DNA from: Cyclobacteriaceae bacterium
GTDB taxonomy: Bacteria > Bacteroidota > Bacteroidia > Cytophagales > Cyclobacteriaceae
Assembly: GCA_020832305.1 (NCBI GenBank)
Contig: JAFIEV010000050.1
Location: 1 to 64,000 of the forward strand
DNA length: 64,000 nt
Reading direction: 5' to 3'
The number at the start of each line of letters is the position of its first letter. Position 1 is the stretch's first letter. This document shows, piece by piece, positions 35,711-44,692 of this stretch. A program made the position numbers and the translations under genes. The notes beneath the pieces are model-generated. The model was not told where the DNA came from. It saw only the letters and a program-made list of their open reading frames with translations, and ran no database searches.

Positions 35711-37108
35711 ATGAATTGGGAAAAAAGTAGCAGAAGGGAATTTATTTCCAGAACTACACTAGCAGCCACAGGATTGTCTTTGGGTTTTAATAGCCTGAGC
35801 GCCAAAGCGTATCGACGCATACCCGGAGCCAATAACCGGATTGGAGTGGGATTCATCGGGCTTGGTAACAGAGGGTCTGAATTGATGCACTTATTTATGA
35901 GTAATCCCGACTGCGAAGTAGCTGCTCTATGCGATGTTTATGAACCCTATGTTTCGCGCAAGCCTGAAGAAATAGATCCACGTTATATTGAAATGGGGAA
36001 AGTGCCAAAAATGGGTGAGCAGTTTCAAAACAATCCGGGAAGGTATTCAGATTACAGGAAATTACTCGATGATAAAAATGTGGATGCGGTTTGTATTTCC
36101 ACTCCTGACCATTGGCATGCACTTCAAACGATAGACTCAATAAAGGCAGGTAAAGATGTATATGTAGAAAAGCCACTTACCATAACCTTGCGGGAAGGTC
36201 GAAGAATGGTTGAAGCCGAAAATTCGGGAAACAGTATAGTAGCAGTAGGCCTAAACCGAAGAGGCTCAAAGGTATATCAAAAGCTGGCCACTGAGGTACA
36301 AAATGGGAAAATCGGAAAAGTAACCGTTGCCAGAGCCGCCCATACCAGCAATATGTTTCCCAATGGCATCGGCAAACTCACATCAGAAAAAGCGCCTGAA
36401 AACTTCGACTGGAATATGTGGCTGGGTCCAAGAGCTTACCGTGATTATCAGTATAATATTGCCCCATACATGTTCAGATGGTGGAGCGATTACTCCAGCC
36501 AAATGGGCAATTGGGGTGTGCATTACATGGATGTAATCCGCTGGCTTTTAGGTGAAAAAGCGCCAGTGGCCATTTCGGCACATGGTGGTAAATATGTAAT
36601 TGATGATGACCGTTCCATTCCCGACACCATGCAGGTGATTTTTGAAATGCCTTCAGGCGCCATCATCAATTTCAGCATTTATGAAGCCAGTAGTGGTGGA
36701 TTGGTGCCGCATGGAGAAATAGAATTGCGCGGCACAGATGCCACCCTGTATGCAGGTGAAAAGGGATTTAAATTGATGCCAACAAGGCCCGGTCAATTTC
36801 AGACATGGAAAGAACTGACGACGGCTGAAGATTTCGATGCCAATACCGAAATGCTGGGAGATGGCAGCAATCGCAATAGTACAGCTACCCTGATCCGAAA
36901 CTTTCTCGATTGTGTGAAAAGTCGGGAAAAACCATTTTGCACCCTGGAGGAAGGCCATAGATCTACTTCCTTTGCGCATTTGGCCAATATTGCACTGGCT
37001 ACCCAAACAAGATTGCTGTGGGATGCAGAAAAAGAACTTTTTATCAACCACGAAAAAGCCAATGCACTGTTGCACTATGAATACAGACAACCCTGGAAAC
37101 TGAGCTGA
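35711..37108 (+). CDS. Tat-exported Gfo/Idh/MocA family oxidoreductase
   Basis: The 465-residue protein begins with a twin-arginine signal (SRREFISRTTLAATGLSLGF). The Rossmann fold follows (NRIGVGFIGLGNRGSEL), with the catalytic-lysine motif YVEKPLTITLREGRR near 155-169. The family's large C-terminal sheet has the NWGVHYMDVIRWLLGEKAP region. Exported members of this group carry tightly bound NAD(P) and act on sugars in the periplasm. It is first of a three-gene operon in which every product has a Tat signal. Its stop overlaps the next start (TGATG). Confidence 0.88.
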   Translation: MNWEKSSRREFISRTTLAATGLSLGFNSLSAKAYRRIPGANNRIGVGFIGLGNRGSELMHLFMSNPDCEVAALCDVYEPYVSRKPEEIDPRYIEMGKVPKMGEQFQNNPGRYSDYRKLLDDKNVDAVCISTPDHWHALQTIDSIKAGKDVYVEKPLTITLREGRRMVEAENSGNSIVAVGLNRRGSKVYQKLATEVQNGKIGKVTVARAAHTSNMFPNGIGKLTSEKAPENFDWNMWLGPRAYRDYQYNIAPYMFRWWSDYSSQMGNWGVHYMDVIRWLLGEKAPVAISAHGGKYVIDDDRSIPDTMQVIFEMPSGAIINFSIYEASSGGLVPHGEIELRGTDATLYAGEKGFKLMPTRPGQFQTWKELTTAEDFDANTEMLGDGSNRNSTATLIRNFLDCVKSREKPFCTLEEGHRSTSFAHLANIALATQTRLLWDAEKELFINHEKANALLHYEYRQPWKLS

Positions 37109-38064
37109 TGATGATGCCAGACAGAAGAACATTTTTAAAAACGCTAGCTATATCCGGGGGTCTCGCAGCGGCACTTGATAAAGCAAAAGGCTCCTCTGTG
37201 AAAACTGAAAATGATATACACGTTTCAGTTTTTTCAAAGCACCTGCAATGGCTCGACTTTGAAAATACGGCAGAGGTCTTAAAAAATGCCGGTTTTAATG
37301 GCATTGATTATACCGTGCGTAAAGGGGGGCATATAAGTCCGGAAAATGTAAAAAAAGATTTACCCCGGGCCATAAAAGCGGCAAGGCGCAAAGGCATGGA
37401 GGTAAAAATGATTACTACCGGCATAAGCTCGCTGGATGATGAAAAAGCCAGAGAAATTCTGGAAGTAGCAGCTTCTGAAGGGGTAGCATTTTACCGCATG
37501 GGTTATTACCATTATCAAAAAGAATTACATCCTTTAAAAAGTATTGAGAAAGCAAGGGCAGCGCTCAGCAGATTGTCTGATTTTAATGAAAAAGTAAACA
37601 TTACAGGCTCATATCAAAATCATGCCGGGAGGTATATTGGCGCTCCGGTGTGGGACCTGCACCATTTATTTGAAGGAATAAATCCAGCAGCTACAGGTAT
37701 TCAATATGACATCCGGCATGCCGTGGTGGAAGGAGGCATTTCCTGGCAAAATGGACTGGAACTTATAGCGCCATGGATCAACACACTTGCCATTAAGGAT
37801 TTTGTCTGGGAAAACAAAGGCGATCGTTGGCAGGCTGTCAGCATACCGCTGGGCCAGTCTGGCATGGTTGACTATCCGGCATTTTTAAACATCATTCAGC
37901 AAAAAGCATTGCAGCTGCCTATGAGTATTCACTATGAATACCCCGTGCTCAGCCATACCGATATGCAGTTGCCTGAAATGGAAAAAATGAAAATCTCAAC
38001 AGAGGTAATGCAAAAGGATTTAATGCATCTAAAACAGTATGTCAATAAAACAAAACAAGAATAA
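37108..38064 (+). CDS. Tat-exported sugar phosphate isomerase/epimerase-like protein
   Basis: This 318-residue protein has a Tat signal (DRRTFLKTLAISGGLAAAL) and then a TIM-barrel of the isomerase/epimerase family (FSKHLQWLDFENTAEVLKNA, GFNGIDYTVRKGGH). The usual metal ligands are only partly evident: an Asp and His in GIQYDIRHAV, Lys-Asp in LAIKDFVWE and Glu in SIHYEYPV. It may therefore bind metal in a modified way. It is translationally coupled to the Gfo/Idh gene. Three consecutive Met codons stand at the start; the first is used here. Confidence 0.78.
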   Translation: MMMPDRRTFLKTLAISGGLAAALDKAKGSSVKTENDIHVSVFSKHLQWLDFENTAEVLKNAGFNGIDYTVRKGGHISPENVKKDLPRAIKAARRKGMEVKMITTGISSLDDEKAREILEVAASEGVAFYRMGYYHYQKELHPLKSIEKARAALSRLSDFNEKVNITGSYQNHAGRYIGAPVWDLHHLFEGINPAATGIQYDIRHAVVEGGISWQNGLELIAPWINTLAIKDFVWENKGDRWQAVSIPLGQSGMVDYPAFLNIIQQKALQLPMSIHYEYPVLSHTDMQLPEMEKMKISTEVMQKDLMHLKQYVNKTKQE

Positions 38065-38071
38065 TCTGGAT

Positions 38072-39475
38072 ATGGAATCGAAATACAACAGAAGATCATT
38101 TGTTAAAAATCTTGGCTTGATCACAGGATTAGGCTTAACGGCAGGTTCATCCTTCGCCAAAAATGGCCGGCCCTCAGGGCAGAAAATCAACAAAATACGC
38201 ATACAAAAAGTAAGCTCAAACTTCGAAAGAGAGCCTTTGGTGAGGCCTTTTGGTTTTAAGGGAGGTTTTATGACAGAAATATGGCAGACGGCCTCTTTTA
38301 TGGAAAGCTCTGAGGGCACCCGCAAAATCGGCCTTTGCACCCAAAATGTATTGTGGTCTGATGCGCAGGTATTTACTGACCACTCAGAAAGTGGCGGCAA
38401 TGCCCTGATGTATGCCATGACAGAAAGGGCCATGCAAATGGTGAAAGGCGAAAGCTTTGAAAACCCTGTCGAACTTCTGGACAACATGCTGGATGAATTA
38501 TACAGCTATGGTAAAAAGATCTGCCGGAATGATCAGCTAAGGATGACCTTTGCCCTAAATGCTTTGGTGGGTCTGGACAATGCTGCCTGGCTGATTTATG
38601 CCCAGGAAAACAATTTGACTTCCTTTGATGCTATGATTCCCGAGGCCTACAAACCTGCCCTTTCTACCAAACATGATTATGTGGCCAGTATCCCCCTGAT
38701 GGCTTATAATATCCCCATTCAGGAAATTAAAGATGCCGTGGACCAGGGGTATTTTTTTATGAAGATAAAAATTGGTCAGCCAGGTACACAAAAGGAGATG
38801 CTGGAAAAAGATATGGAGCGCATCAGCGCAATTCATAAAGCCATTGGAGCTTCAAAAACCCGCTTTTCCGAAAATGGAAAACTGCCTTATTACTTCGATG
38901 CCAATGGTCGCTATGAAAGCAAAGATGCACTTATGCGGCTCATCGATCATATCCGTAAAATCGGAGCTTTTGATCAAATTGCGATCATAGAAGAACCATT
39001 TCCAGAAGAAATGCACATAGATGTACGTGATATACCGGTGCGACTCGCCGCTGATGAAAGTGCACATACAGATAAAGATGCCAAAGAACGCATTGAAATG
39101 GGATATGCCTCCATCGCTTTGAAAGCCATAGCCAAAACCCTGAGCATGACCATGAAAATTGCCCAGGTAGCGCATGAGGCCAATGTGCCCTGTTTCTGTG
39201 CCGACCTTACAGTAAATCCCCAATTGATAGAATGGAATAAAAATGTAGCAGCCAGACTCGCGCCCTTCCCTGGCCTGGGGCTGGGACTGCTGGAAACCAA
39301 TGGACATCAGAATTATAAAAACTGGAACCAAATGAAAGGTTATCACAATTTTACAGATGCGCCATGGGCCCAAACCAAAAACGGGGTATTTCAGCTTGAT
39401 AAAGATTATTATCAGCGAAGCGGTGGCATCTTTGAAGAATCAGAACACTATAATAATATGTTTAGCAAAGTATAG
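38072..39475 (+). CDS. Tat-exported enolase-superfamily (mandelate racemase-like) protein
   Basis: From the ATG at 38072 this is a 467-residue protein with a twin-arginine signal (NRRSFVKNLGLITGLGL). The barrel has the superfamily's general base lysine region (FMKIKIGQPG) and metal ligands in YYFDANGRYE, IIEEPFPEE and LAADESAH, followed by a further lysine (IALKAIAKTL). It should abstract an alpha proton from a carboxylate, as sugar-acid dehydratases and epimerases do. With the exported dehydrogenase and isomerase before it, it suggests periplasmic processing of a sugar or sugar acid. A start at 38039 would overlap the upstream gene and spoil the signal. Confidence 0.8.
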   Translation: MESKYNRRSFVKNLGLITGLGLTAGSSFAKNGRPSGQKINKIRIQKVSSNFEREPLVRPFGFKGGFMTEIWQTASFMESSEGTRKIGLCTQNVLWSDAQVFTDHSESGGNALMYAMTERAMQMVKGESFENPVELLDNMLDELYSYGKKICRNDQLRMTFALNALVGLDNAAWLIYAQENNLTSFDAMIPEAYKPALSTKHDYVASIPLMAYNIPIQEIKDAVDQGYFFMKIKIGQPGTQKEMLEKDMERISAIHKAIGASKTRFSENGKLPYYFDANGRYESKDALMRLIDHIRKIGAFDQIAIIEEPFPEEMHIDVRDIPVRLAADESAHTDKDAKERIEMGYASIALKAIAKTLSMTMKIAQVAHEANVPCFCADLTVNPQLIEWNKNVAARLAPFPGLGLGLLETNGHQNYKNWNQMKGYHNFTDAPWAQTKNGVFQLDKDYYQRSGGIFEESEHYNNMFSKV

Positions 39476-39914
39476 TGCGAAGCTGATTGATTTGAATTGA
39501 TTTTGAACTCTCAATCCTCCTCCGGCATTATGAAAGACCTCAATAGCAATGACTTTAAGACTTTTTATAAATTCCTGCCAATAAAAACGTATTGTACGCA
39601 ATTACCTTAAAGGCAAAATATTGCCAAAAGTGATTTGGCAAAAAATTCTGGTTTAGAGCGCAAATCATGGAATTGCTACAATAGACATAAAGCTTCCTTG
39701 ATGACAATAGACTGCCATCAGGCTCAAGAAGCAGCCGGAATATAACCATCCTTTTTAAGGCAGAAATCTCTGGATATGGCCGGCTTGTAAACAGTACTTA
39801 AAACTAGCGGCCTCATTGGCAAATGATAGAAATGTGGCTTCGATATTATTTTAGATAATTTAACTTTAATATACCGCGTCCTCCAATCAGGCTCAAACAG
39901 ATGGACTTGTTTTT
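39476..39914. other. Intergenic region without clear features
   Basis: About 440 bases between two genes that converge. Short frames exist on the minus strand but show no start, composition or motif of a gene. No hairpin with a T-run was found. Confidence 0.5.
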
Positions 39915-41165
39915 TTAAACCAGACCACCATTCCTTTTTTCTACAGGCTTTGTTCTTGTCAATTTGTATTGTTGCCAATCAAATTTTTCAAGAAATTCCA
40001 TCGCCTTATAAGCCCCCAGGCTGAATAATTTCACCTGTTCCGCTACAGGCATTTCAAAGTCCAGCCAATTAAATTCCTGATCTGCATCAATACGGCAAAT
40101 GAGCTGTTTATAATCAGGGTTTCTAAGTAAAAAGTCATAATCGTAAATCTGCCGCATTGTGTCTAAAATAGAGCCTGTTAATGACCTGATATCATCTGTT
40201 TTAGAAAAATTTTGGCGGAAGGCACTTAGCCTTACTCCAAAAGTTGGCAAGCGAGGCGCCTTACCGTCTGTTCTGTGGAAAACGTTGATTGGAAAATTAC
40301 TCAATAGTCCTCCATCGACAAATCTGACTTTATCCGGCACCGGCCCCTGATATTTACAATAATTCAACCATTGAGGATCATTATGTTTTCCTTTATTAGG
40401 CAAATCAAGAACCTCATAAGGTTCGAAGAAAAAAGGAATTGACATTGAAGCCCTTACAAATTCTGACGGATGTACAGCCATAGGATCCTGCCAGTACAAA
40501 GAAGCCATTTTCGGAAACTCTGCTTTGCTTTTGGTAGTGATATCTGAAGCAACAATGGCCAATTTGGGTTTGAGTCCTTCTATATTACCATCTTTAATAT
40601 TTATAAAACCCTCAGGCAACTGTTCTCGCAATCTCGCCATGTCTTCATACCTTTCAATTCCATGTTTTCTAAGTTCCTCGCTCAGCCATTTCTGAAATTC
40701 ATTGCCCGGATTGATACCTAACCTGGACCTGAGCGTTCGGTAAATTTTCAATGCCTGCCAGGTGAGCGCCCAACCGATACCCCCCTCCCCTTTTACTGCT
40801 CTTTGTATCAATTTTTTAATGCCCTTGTCACCATCCAGCAAGTCAAAGAGATTTTTTTCTGTTAATAATGCAAGAATTTTCTCTGATTTGGCTTCCTGAA
40901 TAGGTCCAAGTCCTGCCAGCATAAGTGCATTAATGGCCCCTGCCGAAGTTCCTGCCAGCGAAAAGAAACGGATTCCTGCCTGCTCGAGGATGTAGGTATA
41001 TCCTACCAAAGCAATACCAAGCACACCACCTCCTTCCTGTACCAGGTCTACATACTGATGGCCTTCTTCATCCTGAATATCGGAAAATCTCTTTCCCGAC
41101 AGCTTTAGTGCCTCTGCCTTTTGCACCAGGCTCAGGACACCTGGATCTGTGGTAAATGCGTTCAT
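39915..41165 (-). CDS. Patatin-like phospholipase
   Basis: The 416-residue protein has a patatin domain from about residue 35: the oxyanion loop QEGGGVLGIALVG, the nucleophile motif GTSAGAIN with its Ser, and the catalytic Asp in VDGGLLSNFPINVF. The nucleophile Ser and Asp are both present. It should hydrolyse ester bonds of lipids. There is no signal peptide, so it works in the cytoplasm or is released by another route. An imperfect 12-base tandem repeat lies just upstream of the start. The Sua5-like gene is 48 bases away on the same strand. Confidence 0.85.
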   Translation of the reverse strand: MNAFTTDPGVLSLVQKAEALKLSGKRFSDIQDEEGHQYVDLVQEGGGVLGIALVGYTYILEQAGIRFFSLAGTSAGAINALMLAGLGPIQEAKSEKILALLTEKNLFDLLDGDKGIKKLIQRAVKGEGGIGWALTWQALKIYRTLRSRLGINPGNEFQKWLSEELRKHGIERYEDMARLREQLPEGFINIKDGNIEGLKPKLAIVASDITTKSKAEFPKMASLYWQDPMAVHPSEFVRASMSIPFFFEPYEVLDLPNKGKHNDPQWLNYCKYQGPVPDKVRFVDGGLLSNFPINVFHRTDGKAPRLPTFGVRLSAFRQNFSKTDDIRSLTGSILDTMRQIYDYDFLLRNPDYKQLICRIDADQEFNWLDFEMPVAEQVKLFSLGAYKAMEFLEKFDWQQYKLTRTKPVEKRNGGLV

Positions 41166-41166
41166 A

Positions 41167-41202
41167 ATGTGTGGTTTAATGTGTGGTTTAATGTATGGTT
41201 TT
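41167..41202. repeat. Three 12-bp tandem repeats upstream of patatin
   Basis: Two copies of aatgtgtggttt and one copy with a single change (aatgtatggttt) lie head to tail directly before the patatin start codon. Such a short array can vary in copy number and could alter expression. Confidence 0.75.
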
Positions 41203-41213
41203 ACAGAAATAAT

Positions 41214-41858
41214 TCAATCAAAAAGATGACTCGTTTTTCCAAGTCCTTCACGCAAAACGGTAAATTCGTCCTCGCTGCAATCTATTACTGTCGAAGCTAC
41301 CAACCTGCCTGGTCCGCCATCAATTACCAAATCGACTTGTGATTTAAACTTATCGTATATTAAACCCGGGTCGGTTGAATATTCCTTTACCTCATCCTCG
41401 TCTTTAATAGAAGTTGTAATGATAGGATTTCCCAATTCCTTGACAATGGCACGGGCTATATTATTATCCGGCACCCTGATACCTACTGTTTTCCGGGGGG
41501 AATTCAGCTCTTTGGGAACCCTGTTGTTAGATTGCAAAATAAAGGTATAAGGGCCGGGAAGGGCTTTTTTCATGATCTTAAAAACAGGTGTACTCACATT
41601 GCGCGTGAAATCTGAAATATGACTCAAATCATAGCAGATAAATGACAAATATGCCTTGTTTGACTTAAGGTTTTTTAAACGGTAAATCTTCTCCACCGCC
41701 CTGGAATTATAAATATCGCAGCCAAGACCGTACACAGTATCTGTAGGATAAATAATAATGCCCCCGTTTCTGAGAACATCGACTACCTGCTCAATTTTGC
41801 GCATCTCGGGGTTATCTTCATAAATTTTAAGCAATAATGCCTGACTTGATTTCTTCAT
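41214..41858 (-). CDS. Sua5/YciO/YrdC threonylcarbamoyl-AMP synthase
   Basis: The 214-residue protein has the YrdC fold used to make threonylcarbamoyl-AMP for tRNA t6A modification. Visible are GGIIIYPTDTVYGLGCDIYN at the nucleotide site, the KxxR-type stretch IYRLKNLKSNKAYLSF, PGPYTFIL, RVPDN and the STVIDCSEDEFTVLREG end. The KNLKSNKA loop differs from the usual KxR-(x2)-KPL motif, so the YciO branch (function less sure) is possible. Without a Sua5 C-terminal domain, TsaC is the closer name. It lies upstream of patatin on the same strand. Confidence 0.82.
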   Translation of the reverse strand: MKKSSQALLLKIYEDNPEMRKIEQVVDVLRNGGIIIYPTDTVYGLGCDIYNSRAVEKIYRLKNLKSNKAYLSFICYDLSHISDFTRNVSTPVFKIMKKALPGPYTFILQSNNRVPKELNSPRKTVGIRVPDNNIARAIVKELGNPIITTSIKDEDEVKEYSTDPGLIYDKFKSQVDLVIDGGPGRLVASTVIDCSEDEFTVLREGLGKTSHLFD

Positions 41859-42040
41859 GGTTCAGGTAATTTAGAAAATGTTAAAAAATTGTAATTCAGG
41901 TAAAAGTAAATTTTCATGTTGCTTTTTCAGAATCAATCGGTACTTACCATTCAATTTATTAATTTTGCATGGATAAAAAAAATAAATGTTTTACATTAAA
42001 TACCTTAACACATTTTTGATACACGGCGGGTTGAAAAGGA

Positions 42041-43075
42041 ATGAATAAGCTTAAAATATTTGCGACAGCGCTGGTGGTGTTTACCATCTTTCTGAGTTCT
42101 TTTTCATTTTATATCTATCAGCTGATTTATGCGCCTAATTTTCTGATCGATAAAGAGCCACATTTTGTTTATGTGTACTCCGATGATAGTTTTGAGGAAT
42201 TCAGGGATCGTTTATACCACGAAAAAATAGTAAATAATTCTATGGCTTTCAGTTTGATGGCCAAATGGTTGAAGTATGACAAAAACATTAAACCCGGTAA
42301 ATATCTCATTGAAAGCAATGAAAATAATCTTGCGGTAATCAGGAGATTACGTTCAGGAGATCAGGTGCCGGTGCGTATCACTTTCAATAATGTTAGGTTG
42401 TTAGATGAGCTGTCTGAAAAAATCTGCAGAGGACTTGAAATACAGGCAGAGGCATTTGACAGTATACTGCTTGATCCAGCTACACCTTTAAGGTTTGGGT
42501 TTACCCGGGAAACCTTTAAAGCCATGTTTATACCCAATACATATGAAGTGTTTTGGAATATCAGCGCAGAGCAGCTACTCAATAGAATGCATAAAGAATA
42601 CCTCGGTTTTTGGACAGATGAAAGAAAAAAGAAAGCTGAAATGCTCAGCCTCAGTCCTGAAGAAGTAGTTACCCTGGCTTCGATTGTAGAGTCTGAAACC
42701 CGTTATTTTGAAGAAAGCCCCGTTATCGCCGGACTATACCTCAACCGGCTTAAAAAAGGCATGCCCTTGCAGGCTGACCCAACTGTAGTGTATGCTGTGG
42801 GTGATTTCAATATCAAAAGGGTTCTTAATAAAGACAAGGAAATTGATTCTCCCTACAACACGTACAAATATGCAGGTCTTCCCCCGGGCCCTATCCGAAT
42901 GGCCGATATACGGGCTATAGACGCTGTATTAAACTATGATAAAAACGATTATTTATATATGTGTGCCAAAGAAGATTTTTCCGGATACCACAATTTTGCA
43001 GTGAGTTATGCTGAACATCAGCGCAATGCAATACGGTATCAAAGGGCACTCAACGCTGCTAAACTTTATCGCTGA
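42041..43075 (+). CDS. mltG: Endolytic murein transglycosylase MltG
   Basis: The 344-residue protein has one membrane helix at about 8-30 and a YceG/MltG periplasmic domain. The catalytic glutamate is in LASIVESETRY, and the family's GLYLNRLKKGMPLQADPTVVYA and PYNTYKYAGLPPGPI stretches follow. MltG cuts nascent glycan strands and ends their elongation. An AAAAGGA stretch lies just before the ATG. The thioesterase and YihY genes follow closely on the same strand as one likely operon. Confidence 0.93.
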   Translation: MNKLKIFATALVVFTIFLSSFSFYIYQLIYAPNFLIDKEPHFVYVYSDDSFEEFRDRLYHEKIVNNSMAFSLMAKWLKYDKNIKPGKYLIESNENNLAVIRRLRSGDQVPVRITFNNVRLLDELSEKICRGLEIQAEAFDSILLDPATPLRFGFTRETFKAMFIPNTYEVFWNISAEQLLNRMHKEYLGFWTDERKKKAEMLSLSPEEVVTLASIVESETRYFEESPVIAGLYLNRLKKGMPLQADPTVVYAVGDFNIKRVLNKDKEIDSPYNTYKYAGLPPGPIRMADIRAIDAVLNYDKNDYLYMCAKEDFSGYHNFAVSYAEHQRNAIRYQRALNAAKLYR

Positions 43076-43077
43076 TT

Positions 43078-43482
43078 ATGTATACTTTTGAAACGCACCT
43101 TCGCGTGCGATATGCTGAAACCGACCAGATGGGCTTTGTTTATTACGGAAATTATTCAATGTATTACGAAGTAGCCCGCGTTGAAGCCTTGCGAAACCTG
43201 GGCTTCAGGTATAAAGACCTGGAAGAAACTGGTATTGTAATGCCTGTGCTGGAAAATAAATCAAAATATATAAAACCTGCCAGATATGATGACCTGCTTA
43301 GAATAGTATTGCGGATTGAAAAACTACCTGCAATGCGTATGACCTTTCACTACGATATTTACAATGAACAAAATGAATTATTGCACATTGGCGAAACTAC
43401 CCTGGTATTTTTAAATACAAAAACAGGAAAAACCGTGCCTACACCACAAGAAGTTTGTAGTTTGCTGGAAAAATATTTCTGA
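43078..43482 (+). CDS. YbgC-like acyl-CoA thioesterase
   Basis: This 134-residue hotdog-fold protein has the 4-hydroxybenzoyl-CoA thioesterase signature RVRYAETDQMGFVYYGNYS near the N-terminus, with the catalytic Asp at residue 16. It should hydrolyse acyl-CoA thioesters in the cytoplasm. It starts two bases after the mltG stop and ends one base before the next gene. Confidence 0.87.
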   Translation: MYTFETHLRVRYAETDQMGFVYYGNYSMYYEVARVEALRNLGFRYKDLEETGIVMPVLENKSKYIKPARYDDLLRIVLRIEKLPAMRMTFHYDIYNEQNELLHIGETTLVFLNTKTGKTVPTPQEVCSLLEKYF

Positions 43483-43483
43483 T

Positions 43484-44413
43484 ATGCCTTTTATGACTAC
43501 CGTTCGAAACCTTCTGAATCCTGCCACCTATAAAGTGATTATCGGCAGGCTCGACAGGATATATATAGGGCGGTACGAGGTATCGTTGTATCTTTTCTTA
43601 AGAACCTTTTTGAGGAATTTCAATCGACATGAAATACTTACCAGGGCCGGAGATGTAGCTTTTAACCTCACATTATCTGTTTTTCCTGCGCTAATATTTT
43701 TGCTCGCATTGATACCATATATACCCATTCCCGATTTATATGATTATATACTTTCATTAATCGGCGAACTGGCTATGTTTGAGCAGGTAACTTCTACCAT
43801 TGAAGACCTGGTAAACAGGCCCAGGGGTGATGTTTTGTCTTTTGGGGTACTATTCGCACTGTTTTTGGCTACCAATGGTATGATTACGATCATGAAAGCA
43901 TTTAATAAGATATATCAAACCCATGAAAGCCGTTCTACCGTAAGGATGTATCTCATAGCATTTGGACTTACCATTTTGCTGGCATTTGCTTTGTTCATAT
44001 CTATAGCCTTACTGATTGTAGGGCAAATTTTGCTATCTATGCTGGCTGAAAGTGATATATTTCGATCAAGCTGGCAAGTCTACGGTATCATAACTATGCG
44101 TTTTGTGATCATTTTTGCATTATTCATTTTTACCATAGCCACCATTTATTACCTGGCTCCGGCCTTAAATAAAAGATGGAGGTTTTTCTCTCCAGGTGTT
44201 TTTATAGCGAGTGGTCTTATTATAGCCATCTCGTATGGTTTTTCATTTTATGTCTCCAACTTTGGCACTTATAACAAATTGTATGGCTCTGTTGGAACCA
44301 TGATTGCCTTTATGATATGGCTTAATGTGGTGGGTGTTGTATTATTGGCGGGTTTTGAAGTAAATGCCTCTCTTGATCAGGTAATTAAACGAACTGAAGG
44401 CGCGCAACAATAA
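43484..44413 (+). CDS. YihY/BrkB-family inner membrane protein
   Basis: The 309-residue protein has six membrane helices and the family's N-terminal GDVAFNLTLSVFPALIFLLA region, LFLATNGMITIMKAFN-K in the middle and GTYNKLYGSVGTMIAFMIWL near the end. The family is widespread; no transport or enzyme role is firmly established, and older RNase BN naming was withdrawn. It ends the mltG operon, 66 bases before the tRNA. Confidence 0.87.
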   Translation: MPFMTTVRNLLNPATYKVIIGRLDRIYIGRYEVSLYLFLRTFLRNFNRHEILTRAGDVAFNLTLSVFPALIFLLALIPYIPIPDLYDYILSLIGELAMFEQVTSTIEDLVNRPRGDVLSFGVLFALFLATNGMITIMKAFNKIYQTHESRSTVRMYLIAFGLTILLAFALFISIALLIVGQILLSMLAESDIFRSSWQVYGIITMRFVIIFALFIFTIATIYYLAPALNKRWRFFSPGVFIASGLIIAISYGFSFYVSNFGTYNKLYGSVGTMIAFMIWLNVVGVVLLAGFEVNASLDQVIKRTEGAQQ

Positions 44414-44453
44414 TTTTTTTACAATTTTTTTGCGGTAAGTGCAAAATACTTTC

Positions 44454-44461
44454 TACATTTG
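44454..44461 (+). promoter_or_regulatory. -7 element of the tRNA-Ser gene
   Basis: TACATTTG is a full TAnnTTTG match 18 bases before the tRNA. A T-rich stretch ending TTG lies about 22 bases upstream. Confidence 0.6.
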
Positions 44462-44479
44462 CGCTCCCAAACGGGAAAT

Positions 44480-44564
44480 AGAGGAGTGGCAGAGTGGTCG
44501 ATTGCGGCGGTCTTGAAAACCGTTGTACCGAAAGGTACCGGGGGTTCGAATCCCTCCTCCTCTG
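44480..44564 (+). tRNA. tRNA-Ser (anticodon UGA)
   Basis: The 85-base sequence folds as a class II tRNA. The acceptor arms AGAGGAG (44480-44486) and CTCCTCT (44557-44563) pair fully, with discriminator G. The anticodon loop CTTGAAA displays UGA, the long variable arm has GTACC and GGTAC around GAAA, and the T arm holds TTCGAAT. CCA is not encoded. Confidence 0.95.
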
Positions 44565-44568
44565 CTGA
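44549..44568. repeat. tRNA 3'-end direct repeat, first copy
   Basis: These 20 bases, from the T loop through the acceptor end and four bases beyond, recur exactly at 44670-44689. Identity at a tRNA 3' end is the usual form of an integration site. Confidence 0.85.
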
Positions 44569-44572
44569 AGAT

Positions 44573-44603
44573 AAGTCTTAGATTAAAATCTAAGACTTTT
44601 TTT
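44573..44603 (+). terminator. Terminator of the tRNA-Ser gene
   Basis: Twelve-base arms AAGTCTTAGATT (44573-44584) and complement (44587-44598) are followed by a T-run through 44603. Confidence 0.85.
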
Positions 44604-44669
44604 ATGTATTACAAATTATTGATAGAAAGTAGGGATGAGAAGTTTATTCCGACGACGTAGGAGACGGAA

Positions 44670-44689
44670 AATCCCTCCTCCTCTGCTGA
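44670..44689. repeat. tRNA 3'-end direct repeat, second copy
   Basis: Exact second copy of the tRNA tail at 44549-44568, 121 bases away, without the rest of the tRNA. The 5' part is replaced by unrelated sequence. Confidence 0.85.
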
Positions 44690-44692
44690 CGA

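Noticed and set aside
39724-39978. 84-residue frame overlapping the patatin end
   Set aside because: It overlaps a well-supported gene in another frame and lacks motifs.
44633-44689. Second tRNA gene after tRNA-Ser
   Set aside because: Only the T-loop and acceptor end are present; no D arm, anticodon or 5' acceptor strand.
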